Notes: generated by a model not told the origin, from the sequence alone. A DNA stretch of 64,000 bases from Rhodoblastus acidophilus (GCF_900187365.1 NZ_FYDG01000004.1:248001-312000), one strand, 5' to 3'. Counted from the first letter of the stretch, positions 15,931 to 27,307 are shown. A program made the numbers and translations.

Positions 15931-16758
15931 ATGGACGCACACCAGCGCAAGATCGACCCGTTGCAGAAGACGTGGGACCCCAACGACCGCATCGGCGACA
16001 TGCTCAAGGGCAAGCGCGGTCTGGTGGTCGGCGTGGCCAACGAACATTCGATCGCCTTCGGCTGCGCCGCCAAGTTCCGGGGCTTCGGCGCCGAGTTGGC
16101 GCTGACCTATCTCAACGAAAAGGCCAAACCCTATATCCTGCCGCTGGCCGAGCAGATCGAGGCCAAGCTGCTGCTGCCGCTCGACGTCGAGCAGCCCGGC
16201 GAGTTGGAGCGCGTGTTCGCGGCCGTTGAGAGGGAATGGGGCAAGCTCGATTTCGTGCTGCATTCCATCGCCTTCGCGCCCAAGGGCGACCTGCACGGGC
16301 GGCTGGTCGACAGTTCGCGCGAGGGTTTTGAGCAGGCCATGCGCGTCTCCGTCCATTCCTTCATCGAAATGGCGCGGCTGGCCGAACCCTTGATGACCGA
16401 CGGCGGCGTGCTGCTGACCATGAGCTATTACGGCGCGGAGAAAGTCGTCCATCATTACAACATGATGGGGCCGGTCAAGGCGGCGCTGGAAGCCACGACG
16501 CGCTATCTCGCCGCCGAACTGGCCGAAAAGCGCATCCGCGTCTATTCGCTGTCGCCCGGCCCGGTCCGCACCCGCGCCGCCGGCGGCATCGACGGGTTCG
16601 ACGAACTGGTGAACATGGCGGAGACCCGCAGCCCCGGCAAACGGCTGGTGGACATCGCGGAAATCGGCCGCGTCGCGGCTTTTTTGGTCGGCGGCGCCTC
16701 GTCGGGCATGACCGGCGACACAATCTATGTGGACGCCGGCCTGCACATCATGGCCTGA
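15931..16758 (+). CDS. fabI: enoyl-[acyl-carrier-protein] reductase (NADH), FabI
   Basis: A 275-residue short-chain dehydrogenase of the FabI type. It carries GLVVGVANEHSIAFG (the divergent nucleotide loop of FabI), HSIAFAPKGDL, and the catalytic pair Tyr-x6-Lys in YNMMGPVKAALE. ETRSPGKRLVDIAEIG and TIYVDAGLHIM close the protein. It reduces trans-2-enoyl-ACP in the last step of each fatty acid elongation round and is the triclosan target. A ggaggcc site precedes the ATG. The N-terminus is about 20 residues longer than E. coli FabI. Confidence 0.93.
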   Translation: MDAHQRKIDPLQKTWDPNDRIGDMLKGKRGLVVGVANEHSIAFGCAAKFRGFGAELALTYLNEKAKPYILPLAEQIEAKLLLPLDVEQPGELERVFAAVEREWGKLDFVLHSIAFAPKGDLHGRLVDSSREGFEQAMRVSVHSFIEMARLAEPLMTDGGVLLTMSYYGAEKVVHHYNMMGPVKAALEATTRYLAAELAEKRIRVYSLSPGPVRTRAAGGIDGFDELVNMAETRSPGKRLVDIAEIGRVAAFLVGGASSGMTGDTIYVDAGLHIMA

Positions 16759-16768
16759 GGCCCAAGGG

Positions 16769-16813
16769 CTTGTCGCCAAAGAGCGTGTCGCCAAAGGGCG
16801 CGTGGCCAAAGAG
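16769..16813. repeat. three 15-bp tandem repeats
   Basis: Three imperfect copies of cttgtcgccaaagag lie between the fabI stop and the convergent small gene. They are not in the frame of either gene. Confidence 0.7.
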
Positions 16814-16824
16814 CGCGCGCCCGC

Positions 16825-17025
16825 CTATTCCGCGGCCAAGGCTATGGTCGGCTCGGTGGTGAAATCGCCCATTTCCATCAAGGCGATCTGCAAAAAAGCT
16901 TCGGCTTCGCGCAGGTGGTCGAGCGCACGTAAAATGGCTGGCCTGTCGCCCTCGGCGGAGACTTCCGCAAGAGCATAGCGCAAATTGATCGCCGCGATCT
17001 CCTTGAGCGCAATAATTTGACACAT
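16825..17025 (-). CDS. small hypothetical protein
   Basis: A 66-residue protein beginning MCQIIALKEIAAINLRYALAE, mostly helical with a central LRALDHLREAEAFLQIAL segment that may form a helical hairpin. The ATG at 17025 is preceded by gggagg at a good distance; an in-frame ATG at 17062 would add 12 residues. It is not recognised as a named family, though the helix-rich form is like small regulatory or chaperone-like proteins. Confidence 0.6.
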   Translation of the reverse strand: MCQIIALKEIAAINLRYALAEVSAEGDRPAILRALDHLREAEAFLQIALMEMGDFTTEPTIALAAE

Positions 17026-17155
17026 GGCGTCCTCCCTTAAATCTTGCATTCTTAGCCGGCCGTTTGGCCATTTTTCTTTGAAAAGAACACAAGACAAGAC
17101 TTGGCGAAAATGACCCAAGTCATAGGCAAAGTTTAAGCATGAGCGCAACCATAGG

Positions 17156-18517
17156 TCAAGCAGGCTTCTCAGCGTCAATCTTTAGCATATCCGCCAATAA
17201 CACGGCCATGTGAACGGCCTTGCGCTCGGCCCCGTCGGCGATCTGATGGCGGCAGGAAAATCCATCGGCCACCACCGCGTCTTCCGGCGCCGCCGCGCGC
17301 GCCGCCGGCAGCAGGGCCAACTCGGCCATCTGTCGCGCCGGTTCGAAATGCTCGGCCTCATAACCGAAAGCGCCGGCGCCGCCGCAGCAGCCGGTATCGA
17401 GGATTTCGACCGCCTGCCCCTCGATCAGCGCCAAAGTCTTCTTCAGCGCCTTCATCACGCCGAACGCCTTCTGGTGGCAATGGCCGTGGACGACGATCTT
17501 GCCGTCGCGCTTTTTCAGCGGCAGTTTCAACCCCTTGCGCTGAGCCTCGCGGGCGAGGAACTCCTCGAACAAATAGAGGTTCTTGTTGAGCCGGCTGACG
17601 TCGGCGCCCAGGCCCAAACTATAAAATTCGTCGCGCATCGACAGCAGGCAGGACGGCTCCAGCCCGATCACCGGCAGCCCCTTGTCGAAGGCCGGCGCCA
17701 GCGCCTTGAGGATGCGCTGCGCCTCGAACCGCGCCTTGTCCACCATGCCCATGGACAGATAGGTGCGGCCGCAGCACAGGCCGCGATGCGGCTCGGGATC
17801 GTCCGGCGCGGGCTTGGCGATGGTGACGCGATAGCCGCCGGCAACCAGCACTTTGATCGCGCTTTCGGCGATCAGCGGATCGAAATGGCGGGCGAACGTA
17901 TCGACCAGCAAATAAACGTCGCCGCGTTCGCCGGAGCCTTGCGGCGGCGGATCGACAAACGGCTTTTTCGCGGGCGGCGGCAGCGGGCGTTTGGCGGTGA
18001 GGCCCAAGAATTTTTCGCCGGCCCAGGCCAGCGGCGGCAGCGCATTGCGGGCGCGGGCCAGCAAGCGCAGCAGACCGCGCCCGTGCGCCAGCCATTGCGG
18101 CAGGCCGCCCATCAGCCGATTGCGCAGGGGGATGCCGGCGATTTCGTTGCGCTGGGCCAAATATTCGGTCTTGATCAGCACCATGTCGACGGCGCTGGGA
18201 CATTCCTTCTTGCAGGCCTTGCAGGACACGCACAGATCCATGGCCGCCGCCAGTTCCGGCGAAGCGAAGGCGTTGTCGCCATAATCGCCATTGAGGGCGG
18301 CCTTGAAGGCGGCGACGCGGGCTTCGGTCGAATGGGCGGGGTCGTGGGTGATGCGATAGGCCGGGCACATCACGCCCCGGCCGTCGCGCTGACATTCGCG
18401 ATTGTGCATGCACACCGCCACCGCCTTGGCGTAATTGCCGCCGCGCGTGGGAATGCCCGAATAGGCGTCGCCAATGCCATACGTGTCGTAAGACGACCAG
18501 TCGAGATGCGTTTTCAT
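17156..18517 (-). CDS. Fe-S oxidoreductase subunit (GlpC/LldE/YdiJ C-terminal type), without FAD partner
   Basis: A 453-residue protein. The N-terminal part has Cys clusters ending in MDLCVSCKACKKECPSAVD near residue 97, a [4Fe-4S] site, and NRECQRDGRGVMCP, which in this family forms a second cluster. The C-terminal half has two CCG-type motifs (RGLCCGRTYL, and DTGCCGGAGAFG with HGHCHQKA), the heterodisulfide reductase-type site. The same layout forms the C-terminal half of large FAD-linked dehydrogenases such as YdiJ/D-lactate dehydrogenases, where the FAD half lies directly upstream. Here no FAD gene is adjacent, so electrons must come from a subunit encoded elsewhere. ATG at 18517 was preferred to an upstream TTG. 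It is divergent from apbC. Confidence 0.8.
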   Translation of the reverse strand: MKTHLDWSSYDTYGIGDAYSGIPTRGGNYAKAVAVCMHNRECQRDGRGVMCPAYRITHDPAHSTEARVAAFKAALNGDYGDNAFASPELAAAMDLCVSCKACKKECPSAVDMVLIKTEYLAQRNEIAGIPLRNRLMGGLPQWLAHGRGLLRLLARARNALPPLAWAGEKFLGLTAKRPLPPPAKKPFVDPPPQGSGERGDVYLLVDTFARHFDPLIAESAIKVLVAGGYRVTIAKPAPDDPEPHRGLCCGRTYLSMGMVDKARFEAQRILKALAPAFDKGLPVIGLEPSCLLSMRDEFYSLGLGADVSRLNKNLYLFEEFLAREAQRKGLKLPLKKRDGKIVVHGHCHQKAFGVMKALKKTLALIEGQAVEILDTGCCGGAGAFGYEAEHFEPARQMAELALLPAARAAAPEDAVVADGFSCRHQIADGAERKAVHMAVLLADMLKIDAEKPA

Positions 18518-18616
18518 TGGCGCCAATCAAGCAAGAACGACGCCATGGGCGCGCAATCGGGTTGCAACATGGACGAAATGCGACCAGATGGAGGGCGCGA
18601 AAACAGGGAAGACGCA

Positions 18617-19714
18617 ATGTTCAACAACGACGACGTGATGGCCGTCCTGCGCGGCGTGGCGGGACCGGATGGGCGCACCCCGCTGCCCGAAACCGGCGCG
18701 ATTTCCGGCGTGTCGATCCGTGACGGCAAGGTGTTCGTGTCGATTTCGGTCGATCCTCAGCAGGCCAGGAGCGCGGAACCGATGCGCGCCGCCGCCGAAG
18801 CCGCCCTGCGCCGCCTGCCGGGCGTGGCGGGCGCCAGCGTGGTGCTGACGGCCGAACGACCGCCGCAGCCAGCCGCCCCGCGCCAACCCGCGCACACCGC
18901 CTCGAAAGGCCCGGGACAAGAGGGCGTCAAGCGCGTGATCGCGGTGTCCTCCGGCAAGGGCGGCGTCGGCAAGTCCACCACCGCCGCCAATCTGGCCATC
19001 GGGCTGGCGCAGCTCGGGCTGAAGGTCGGGCTGCTCGACGCCGACGTGTTCGGCCCCTCCGTGCCGAAACTGTTCGCGCTGACCGAGCGGCCGGAGACGT
19101 CGGCCGACGGCAAGAGCATGATCCCGCTGGAGAAATACGGCGTGAAGCTGATGTCGATCGGCTTCCTGGTGCCCGAGGATCAGGCGGTGATCTGGCGCGG
19201 GCCGATGGTGATGTCGGCGATTTCGCAATTGCTGCGCGACGTGGCCTGGGGCGAACTCGACATTCTTGTCGTGGACATGCCGCCCGGCACCGGCGACGTG
19301 CAGTTGAGCCTGGCCCAGAACGCCAAGCTCTCCGGCGCGATTGTCGTTTCCACGCCGCAGGATCTGGCCCTGATCGACGCGCGGCGCGGCATCGCCATGT
19401 TCAATCAGGTCGATGTGCCGATTCTCGGCGTGTTCGAGAACATGTCCTATTTCCTGTGCCCGCATTGCGGCGGCCGCTCGGAGATTTTCGCCCATGGCGG
19501 CGCGCGGGCGTCCGCCGCGCAGGCCGGGGTTCCGTTCCTGGGCGAGGCCCCGCTCGACATGGCGATTCGCGAGGGTTCCGACGCCGGCCGCCCCGTCGTG
19601 GCGGTCGCGCCGGATTCGGCCCAGGCCGCGCCCTATCTGGCTCTCGCGGCCAAGGTGCGCGACGCGGTGGCGGCGGGCGAGACGCCGAAAGCGCCCAAGA
19701 TCACCATTGGCTGA
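18617..19714 (+). CDS. apbC: Mrp/ApbC/NBP35-type iron-sulfur cluster carrier ATPase
   Basis: A 365-residue protein. Residues 1-80 form a MIP18-like (DUF59) domain, then a linker rich in Pro/Gln, then the deviant Walker A SSGKGGVGKSTTAANLA near residue 112. VVDMPPGTGDVQLSL is the Walker B/switch region and FLCPHCGG holds the CxxC that binds the bridging [4Fe-4S] cluster of the dimer. It transfers clusters to apoproteins in the cytosol. In this gene's neighbourhood a multi-cluster Fe-S oxidoreductase is encoded divergently. Length and order are normal for alphaproteobacteria. Confidence 0.93.
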   Translation: MFNNDDVMAVLRGVAGPDGRTPLPETGAISGVSIRDGKVFVSISVDPQQARSAEPMRAAAEAALRRLPGVAGASVVLTAERPPQPAAPRQPAHTASKGPGQEGVKRVIAVSSGKGGVGKSTTAANLAIGLAQLGLKVGLLDADVFGPSVPKLFALTERPETSADGKSMIPLEKYGVKLMSIGFLVPEDQAVIWRGPMVMSAISQLLRDVAWGELDILVVDMPPGTGDVQLSLAQNAKLSGAIVVSTPQDLALIDARRGIAMFNQVDVPILGVFENMSYFLCPHCGGRSEIFAHGGARASAAQAGVPFLGEAPLDMAIREGSDAGRPVVAVAPDSAQAAPYLALAAKVRDAVAAGETPKAPKITIG

Positions 19715-19800
19715 AACGCACAAGCGCTGCGGCTGAAACGCAAAAGCGCGGCGGGCCTCTACGGCCGGCCGCGCTCGGTTTTCGGAAAGGGACGAAACCG

Positions 19801-20025
19801 CTATTTGGTGGCGCGGCGCAGCATGTCCTGGAACCATTCGGCGTTGAGCTGGACCGGCTGCATCCACATTTTGAGCAGCGTTTCCGGCGTGAAATTCTCC
19901 AGCTGCTCCATCATGCGCCGCTCCATCACTTCCAGCGTGCGCTTCTGCATCGGCTCGAAATCCGGCAAGCCCATGAAGGCCCGCGCCTCGGCCGGCGTGC
20001 AGTCGATATCGACATTGATTTTCAT
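19801..20025 (-). CDS. DUF6489 family small protein
   Basis: A 74-residue acidic-helical protein, MKINVDIDCTPAEARAFMGLPD then METLLKMWM-like helices ending in FQDMLRRATK. The opening strand followed by TPAEARAFMGLPD is the signature of DUF6489, a protein conserved in alphaproteobacteria without a known role. It is convergent with apbC; a GC-rich inverted repeat (about 19745-19780) lies between them and may end both transcripts. Confidence 0.75.
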   Translation of the reverse strand: MKINVDIDCTPAEARAFMGLPDFEPMQKRTLEVMERRMMEQLENFTPETLLKMWMQPVQLNAEWFQDMLRRATK

Positions 20026-20106
20026 GACGCCACCCTCACAGACCGCCTCTACATAAGCCTAACATGCGCAAACGCCATTCGTCGCCGGCCAAAAGCGCGA
20101 AAAAAC

Positions 20107-21852
20107 TCAAATCGCGCCGGGATCGAAGGCGTTGATCGCCTCATGCCCCTGCGTGATGGCCAAGGCCAGCCCCTCGACCTGCGGCAGCACGTGCGCGAGA
20201 TAATAGGCGCTGGCGGCGATCTTGCCGGTCAGCACGGCCGAGTCGCCGCCATCGAGCCGCGCCTTGGCCGCGCGGGCCTGCTTCTCCAGCAGGCAGGCGC
20301 CGACCACGATTCCCGCCAGCGTCAGCGCCGCCACGGCCGAGGCCGCGGTGCGTTCGGGATGGGCGGCGTGCGCATCGGCGATCCAGCCCACCACGGTCTC
20401 GAACGTGTTGAGCGCAGCGGCCAGTCCGGCGTGGTCGCCCACTTCGGCCCGGAAATCGGCGATCAGCGTTTTGGCGGCGGCGCCGCCGTCGCGGGCGATC
20501 TTGCGGCCGACGAAATCATTGGCCTGGATGCCGGTGGTGCCCTCGTAGATCGGGGTGATGCGGGCGTCGCGATAATGCTGGGCGGCGCCGGTTTCCTCGA
20601 CAAAGCCCATGCCGCCATGCACCTGCACGCCGGTCGAGGCGATCAGCACCGAGCTTTCGGTGGAAAAACCCTTGACCACGGGCACCAGCAAATCGACCAG
20701 CGCCTGCGCCTTTTTGGCGATCGCCGGATCGGGCGATTTCGCGGCCACGTCCATCCGGCCCGCCGTAAAATAGGCGGTGGCGCGCAAACCTTCGACGCGG
20801 GCCTTCATGTCGAGCAACATGCGCTTGACGTCGGGGTGGTAGGCGATCGGCTTGCCGGCCTCGCAGCCAAGCGGGCGGCCCTGCACGCGGTCCAGCGCAT
20901 AGCGATGCGCCTGCTGCATGGCGCGCTCGGCGATGGCCACGCCTTCAAGCCCGACGTTGAAGCGGGCGTGGTTCATCATGGTGAACATATATTCGAGGCC
21001 GCGATTGGCCTCGCCGACCAGATAGCCGATGGCGCCGCCCTTTTCGCCGAAGGACATCACCGCCGTCGGGCTGGCGTGAATGCCCAGCTTGTGCTCCAGC
21101 GAGGCGCAGACGAGATCGTTGCGGTCGCCGAGCGAGCCGTCGAGATTGACCAGGAATTTCGGGACGACGAACAGCGAAATGCCCTTCACCCCGGCCGGGG
21201 CGTCGGGAAGCCGCGCCAGCACCAGGTGAATGATGTTGCCGGCGACGTCGTGCTCGCCCCAGGTGATGAAAATCTTGGTGCCGGTGATGCGGTAATGGTC
21301 GCCTTCCGGCACGGCCTTGGTGCGGACGGCGGCGAGATCCGAGCCGGCCTGCGGCTCGGTCAGGTTCATCGTGCCGGTCCATTCGCCCGAGGTCATTTTC
21401 GGCAGATAAATGGCCTTTTGCGTGGCGGAGCCGTGATGCTCGATGGCCGAGATCGCGCCGACGGTCAGCATCTGGCACAGCGAAAACGCCAGATTGGACG
21501 CCGTCCACATTTCAATGACCGGCGTATTGACCAGTTGCGGCAGCCCCTGCCCGCCCCAGGCGGCCGAGGCCGGCATGGCGTGCCAGCCATTGTCGCAAAA
21601 GGCGGCGAATGCGGATTTCACTCCGTCCGGCGTGGTCACCACGCCGTCCTTGACCACGCATCCGGCCTTGTCGCCGGGCTGGTTCAACGGCGCCAGCACG
21701 TCGCCGGCGAATTTGGCGGCCTCCTCGAAAATCGCTTCAATGAGATCATCGCTGACCTCCTCATTGCCTGGCAGGGCGGCCACTTCATCCAGGCCGCCGA
21801 CGGCGCGCAGGGTGAAGAGCATGTCGCGGACGGGCGCGCGATACTGAGTCAT
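20107..21852 (-). CDS. acyl-CoA dehydrogenase, DmdC-type large form
   Basis: A 581-residue flavoprotein, longer than the normal 380-400 residues because of an N-terminal extension and a C-terminal helical domain, as in 3-(methylthio)propionyl-CoA dehydrogenase DmdC and related long forms. FAD-binding motifs are TMNLTEPQAGSDL and KIFITWGEHD; the C-terminal core has VQVHGGMGFVEE and ITPIYEGTTGIQANDF, where the Glu in YEGTTG is the likely catalytic base. It introduces a 2,3 double bond in an acyl-CoA. An acyl-CoA synthetase gene lies 41 bases upstream on the same strand, so they form an operon. The substrate (methylthiopropionyl-CoA or a short fatty acyl-CoA) cannot be decided. Confidence 0.85.
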   Translation of the reverse strand: MTQYRAPVRDMLFTLRAVGGLDEVAALPGNEEVSDDLIEAIFEEAAKFAGDVLAPLNQPGDKAGCVVKDGVVTTPDGVKSAFAAFCDNGWHAMPASAAWGGQGLPQLVNTPVIEMWTASNLAFSLCQMLTVGAISAIEHHGSATQKAIYLPKMTSGEWTGTMNLTEPQAGSDLAAVRTKAVPEGDHYRITGTKIFITWGEHDVAGNIIHLVLARLPDAPAGVKGISLFVVPKFLVNLDGSLGDRNDLVCASLEHKLGIHASPTAVMSFGEKGGAIGYLVGEANRGLEYMFTMMNHARFNVGLEGVAIAERAMQQAHRYALDRVQGRPLGCEAGKPIAYHPDVKRMLLDMKARVEGLRATAYFTAGRMDVAAKSPDPAIAKKAQALVDLLVPVVKGFSTESSVLIASTGVQVHGGMGFVEETGAAQHYRDARITPIYEGTTGIQANDFVGRKIARDGGAAAKTLIADFRAEVGDHAGLAAALNTFETVVGWIADAHAAHPERTAASAVAALTLAGIVVGACLLEKQARAAKARLDGGDSAVLTGKIAASAYYLAHVLPQVEGLALAITQGHEAINAFDPGAI

Positions 21853-21893
21853 GATGGCGAAGTCCTTGAATTCGATGGAAACGTGCTTGGAAT

Positions 21894-23531
21894 TTACTTG
21901 ATCGCTTCGGCCGATTTAGCCTTTTCGCGCAAAACAAATTTCTGAATTTTTCCGGTCGATGTTTTTGGCAGCGGGCCGAAGACGAAAAATTTCGGCGCCT
22001 TGAACCGCGCCAGATGCGTGCGGCAATGTTCGAGAAGTTCCTCCTGGGTCGGCTCGGCCCCCTCGCGCAATTCGATGAAGGCGCAGGGGACTTCGCCCCA
22101 TTTGTCGTCGGGCGTCGCCACCACCGCCGCCGCCAGCACGTCCTTGTGGCGGTAGAGCACATCCTCGACTTCCAGCGACGAAATGTTCTCGCCGCCGGAA
22201 ATGATGATGTCCTTGGAGCGGTCCTTGATCTTCACGTAGCCGTCCGGCTCGATCACCGCCAGATCTCCGGTGCGGAACCAGCCGCCGGCGAAGCTTTCCT
22301 GCGTGGCGCGCAGGTTCTTCAGATAGCCCTTCATCACAATATTGCCGCGAAACACGATCTCGCCCATGGTCTGGCCGTCGTGCGGCACCGGCTTGAAGTC
22401 GACGAGATCGACCACGTCGATGTCTTCCTGCAACAAGCTGGTGACGCCCTGGCGGCCGTTCAGCTCGGCGCGGCGCGCCAACGGCTCGGAATCCCATTCC
22501 GCCTGTTTGGCGCAGACCGAAGCCGGACCATAGGTTTCGGTCAGGCCATAGACATGGGTGATGCGGATGCCGATCTTTTCCGCGCCCTCGATGATGGCGG
22601 CGGGCGGGGCCGCGCCGGCGATCAAGCCTTCCACCTTGTGGTCGATCCCCGCCTGGGTCGCCGGGTCGGCGTTGATCAACATGCCATAGACGATCGGCGC
22701 GCCGCACATATGCGTGACTTTTTCGGTGCGGATCAAATCGAACACGGCTTTGGGATCGACGCGGCGCAGGCAGACGTTGACGCCGACGTTGGCCGCCATG
22801 GTCCAGGGGAAGCACCAGCCGTTGCAATGAAACATCGGCAGGGTCCACAGATAGACCGCATGCGGCGGCATGCCCCAGGACACGATGTTGTTGACGCCGT
22901 TCAGATAGGCGCCGCGATGGTGATAGACCACGCCCTTGGGATTGCCGGTGGTGCCGGACGTGTAGTTGAGCGAAATGGCGTCCCATTCGTCGACGAGCTT
23001 TTCCGGCCGGAAGCTTTCGTCGCCCTCGGCCAGAAACGCCTCATAGTCGGTCGCGCCCAGGCGTTCGCCGCCCACATAGGTCGGATCGTCCACGTCGATG
23101 ACCAGGGGTTGCGGCCCGGTCATCAATTTGAGCGCCTTGCCGATGATTTTGGAAAATTCGCGGTCGGTCAGCAGAACGCGGGCCTCGCCATGGTCGAGCA
23201 TGAAGGCGATGGCCTCGGCGTCGAGCCGCGTGTTGAGCGTGTTCAGCACCGCGCCGGACATGGGAACGCCGAAATGCGCCTCGAACATGGCGGGCACATT
23301 GGGCAGCATGGCGGCGACCGTGTCGTTCTTGCCAATGCCGCGCCGCTGCAGCGCCGAGGCCAGCCGACGGCAGCGCGCCGCCGTCTGCTTCCAGGTGAAG
23401 CGGAGGTCGCCATAAACGACGGAGGGTTTGTCGGGAAATACAAAGGCGGCGCGATTGAGGAAACTGATCGGGGTCAGCGCGGCGAAATTGGCGTCGTTGC
23501 GATCAAGACCGATAGAAAATGCTTCGCTCAT
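21894..23531 (-). CDS. acyl-CoA synthetase (AMP-forming), DmdB/AcsA-like
   Basis: A 545-residue ANL-superfamily ligase. The AMP-binding motif is LNYTSGTTGNPKGVVYHHRG near residue 185, followed by HVYGLTETYGP, GWFRTGDLAVIEPDGYVKI and the C-terminal lysine motif PKTSTGKIQKFVLRE. It activates a carboxylic acid to its CoA ester with ATP. ATG at 23531 has ggagg 9 bases upstream and gives the family's usual length; the frame is open 66 codons further but without a site. It precedes the DmdC-type dehydrogenase, the same pairing as dmdB-dmdC, and together they would start beta-oxidation of their substrate. Confidence 0.88.
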   Translation of the reverse strand: MSEAFSIGLDRNDANFAALTPISFLNRAAFVFPDKPSVVYGDLRFTWKQTAARCRRLASALQRRGIGKNDTVAAMLPNVPAMFEAHFGVPMSGAVLNTLNTRLDAEAIAFMLDHGEARVLLTDREFSKIIGKALKLMTGPQPLVIDVDDPTYVGGERLGATDYEAFLAEGDESFRPEKLVDEWDAISLNYTSGTTGNPKGVVYHHRGAYLNGVNNIVSWGMPPHAVYLWTLPMFHCNGWCFPWTMAANVGVNVCLRRVDPKAVFDLIRTEKVTHMCGAPIVYGMLINADPATQAGIDHKVEGLIAGAAPPAAIIEGAEKIGIRITHVYGLTETYGPASVCAKQAEWDSEPLARRAELNGRQGVTSLLQEDIDVVDLVDFKPVPHDGQTMGEIVFRGNIVMKGYLKNLRATQESFAGGWFRTGDLAVIEPDGYVKIKDRSKDIIISGGENISSLEVEDVLYRHKDVLAAAVVATPDDKWGEVPCAFIELREGAEPTQEELLEHCRTHLARFKAPKFFVFGPLPKTSTGKIQKFVLREKAKSAEAIK

Positions 23532-23590
23532 AAATCCTCCCTGCGCCGAAAATGACCGGCGTTTGCTCTTGCGGACAAACATTAAGCCTA

Positions 23591-23616
23591 CCGCCCCCGG
23601 TGGCAAGCGGGGGCGG
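23591..23616 (-). terminator. GC-rich hairpin upstream of the acyl-CoA synthetase gene
   Basis: A 9-bp stem (ccgcccccg / cgggggcgg) around an 8-base loop lies between the end of the hypothetical gene at 23641 and the synthetase start. There is no T run, so it is at best a weak terminator. Confidence 0.4.
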
Positions 23617-23640
23617 AATTGGTCTTTCGACGAGGCCGGG

Positions 23641-24282
23641 TCAGGCGGAGGCTGCGGCCGTCTCCGCGACGGCCGCCGCGCCGACGTCCAGGCGGCGGAA
23701 CAGCAGGCCGAGCACGCGGTCGTCGTCATAGCCCTGGTCGCGGGGCGATCCGGTTTTCGGGCAGGTGAAGCGCAGGACGGTGGCGGCGCGCCCCTCGGGC
23801 GACAGCGGATCGCGGCGCGCCGGCAACACGCCGCGCGCGACGAATCCGCCGACCGGCAGGCGTTCGACCGCTACCGCGATCTCCCCGCCATCGACCTCGC
23901 CGCGCAGGCTCGGCGGCTCGGTCGGCGCATAAAATTTCAGGAAATGCAGGGTGAAAGGCCTGGGCGATTCGCGGCCGATCGGAAAATCGAACTGGAAATC
24001 CGCGTCTGGCCCGGTCCAGCGCATCGGCAGGCCATCGCCATTGCGCTCGAGGTGGTAGAAGCCGCGCGCGTCAAAATCCTGCTCCGCGTCGACCACCCAT
24101 GTTTGCGGCGGCGGCTCCGGCGCCGAGGCGCCCGATTCCAGGTCCGCGATTCGCCGCTCGCACTGCGCCACCGTCTCATGCACCCGGGCGATTTCGGCGG
24201 CGATCGACCTCAACAGCTTGTCGGGCGAAGACCGATCGAGACGCTTGAGAACCTCCTCCACCAATGCAACGTCGCCTGCCAT
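23641..24282 (-). CDS. hypothetical protein with N-terminal helix and C-terminal beta domain
   Basis: A 213-residue cytoplasmic protein. Residues 5-50 form a coiled helix (VALVEEVLKRLDRS ... IARVHETVAQCERRIADLE). From residue 60 on a beta-rich domain follows (FDARGFYHLERNGDGLPMRW, FTLHFLKFY, GEIAVAVERLPVGGFVARG), which resembles surface-polysaccharide-associated beta sandwich domains but has no clear family motif. ATG at 24282 was chosen; a TTG at 24318 is possible. It lies alone between clpA and the fatty acid operon. Function unknown. Confidence 0.6.
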   Translation of the reverse strand: MAGDVALVEEVLKRLDRSSPDKLLRSIAAEIARVHETVAQCERRIADLESGASAPEPPPQTWVVDAEQDFDARGFYHLERNGDGLPMRWTGPDADFQFDFPIGRESPRPFTLHFLKFYAPTEPPSLRGEVDGGEIAVAVERLPVGGFVARGVLPARRDPLSPEGRAATVLRFTCPKTGSPRDQGYDDDRVLGLLFRRLDVGAAAVAETAAASA

Positions 24283-24363
24283 CACGTCTTGTCCAACTCC
24301 CGAGGGCGGCGCGGTCAAGCCGCGCCTTTTCTTTGCGGGAGCGTAGCCTATTCGCGACGCAAC

Positions 24364-24392
24364 GAAAAGGCGCCCGTGAGGAACGGGCGCCT
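24364..24392 (-). terminator. terminator of clpSA
   Basis: Arms aggcgcccgt and acgggcgcct (24368-24377, 24383-24392) form a 10-bp stem; read on the minus strand it is followed by TTTT. It lies 23 bases beyond the clpA stop. Confidence 0.85.
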
Positions 24393-24414
24393 GAACATTT
24401 TACTTAACAAGGGA

Positions 24415-26805
<2,391 letters not shown>

Positions 26806-26815
26806 AGGCTGGACC

Positions 26816-27307
26816 TCACTTCTTTTCCATGACGCATTGCAGCGGATGCTGATGCTTGCGCGCGTGATCCATGACCTGCGTCACCTTGGTGTCGGCGACC
26901 TCATAGGTATAGACTCCGCATTCCCCAACGCCATTAGTATGGACTTGCCACATGATCCTCTCGGCGTCTTCGAGGGTCTTGTGGAAAAAGGTGCAGAGCA
27001 CGCCGACCACGAACTCCATCGGCGTGTAGTCATCGTTCAGCAGCAGAACCCGATACATCGAGGGCCGCTGCGTCTGGGTCCGGGTCCGGGTGATCACGGC
27101 GGTGCCGGAACCGGCGCCGTCGCCCGGAGCTTTCTTGCCGCCGCGCGCCGCCTGGACCGGGAGACGCGAGAGCGGCGGCGCCCCGCCCCCCGATTGAGAG
27201 GACGCGGCCGGAAAGGCGGATTGGATCGGGGCCCGATCAACCTCAAACCGGTCGCACCCGCCCGGAACCCGGACGGCGCGGCTTGAACGGGTGGTCAGAA
27301 CTGTCAC
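26816..27307 (-). CDS. clpS: ClpS adaptor protein with long N-terminal extension
   Basis: ClpS delivers N-degron substrates to ClpA. The core starts near residue 83 with [20 protein letters not shown], then [19 protein letters not shown] and the C-terminal [21 protein letters not shown] at 27307 was chosen because ggagagg stands 6 bases before it; no ATG lies before the core, so a long N-terminus is probable. This gives 163 residues against about 110-130 in relatives; the extra part is Ser/Gly/Pro-rich and without a known motif. It precedes clpA by 10 bases. Confidence 0.88.
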   Translation of the reverse strand: MTVLTTRSSRAVRVPGGCDRFEVDRAPIQSAFPAASSQSGGGAPPLSRLPVQAARGGKKAPGDGAGSGTAVITRTRTQTQRPSMYRVLLLNDDYTPMEFVVGVLCTFFHKTLEDAERIMWQVHTNGVGECGVYTYEVADTKVTQVMDHARKHQHPLQCVMEKK

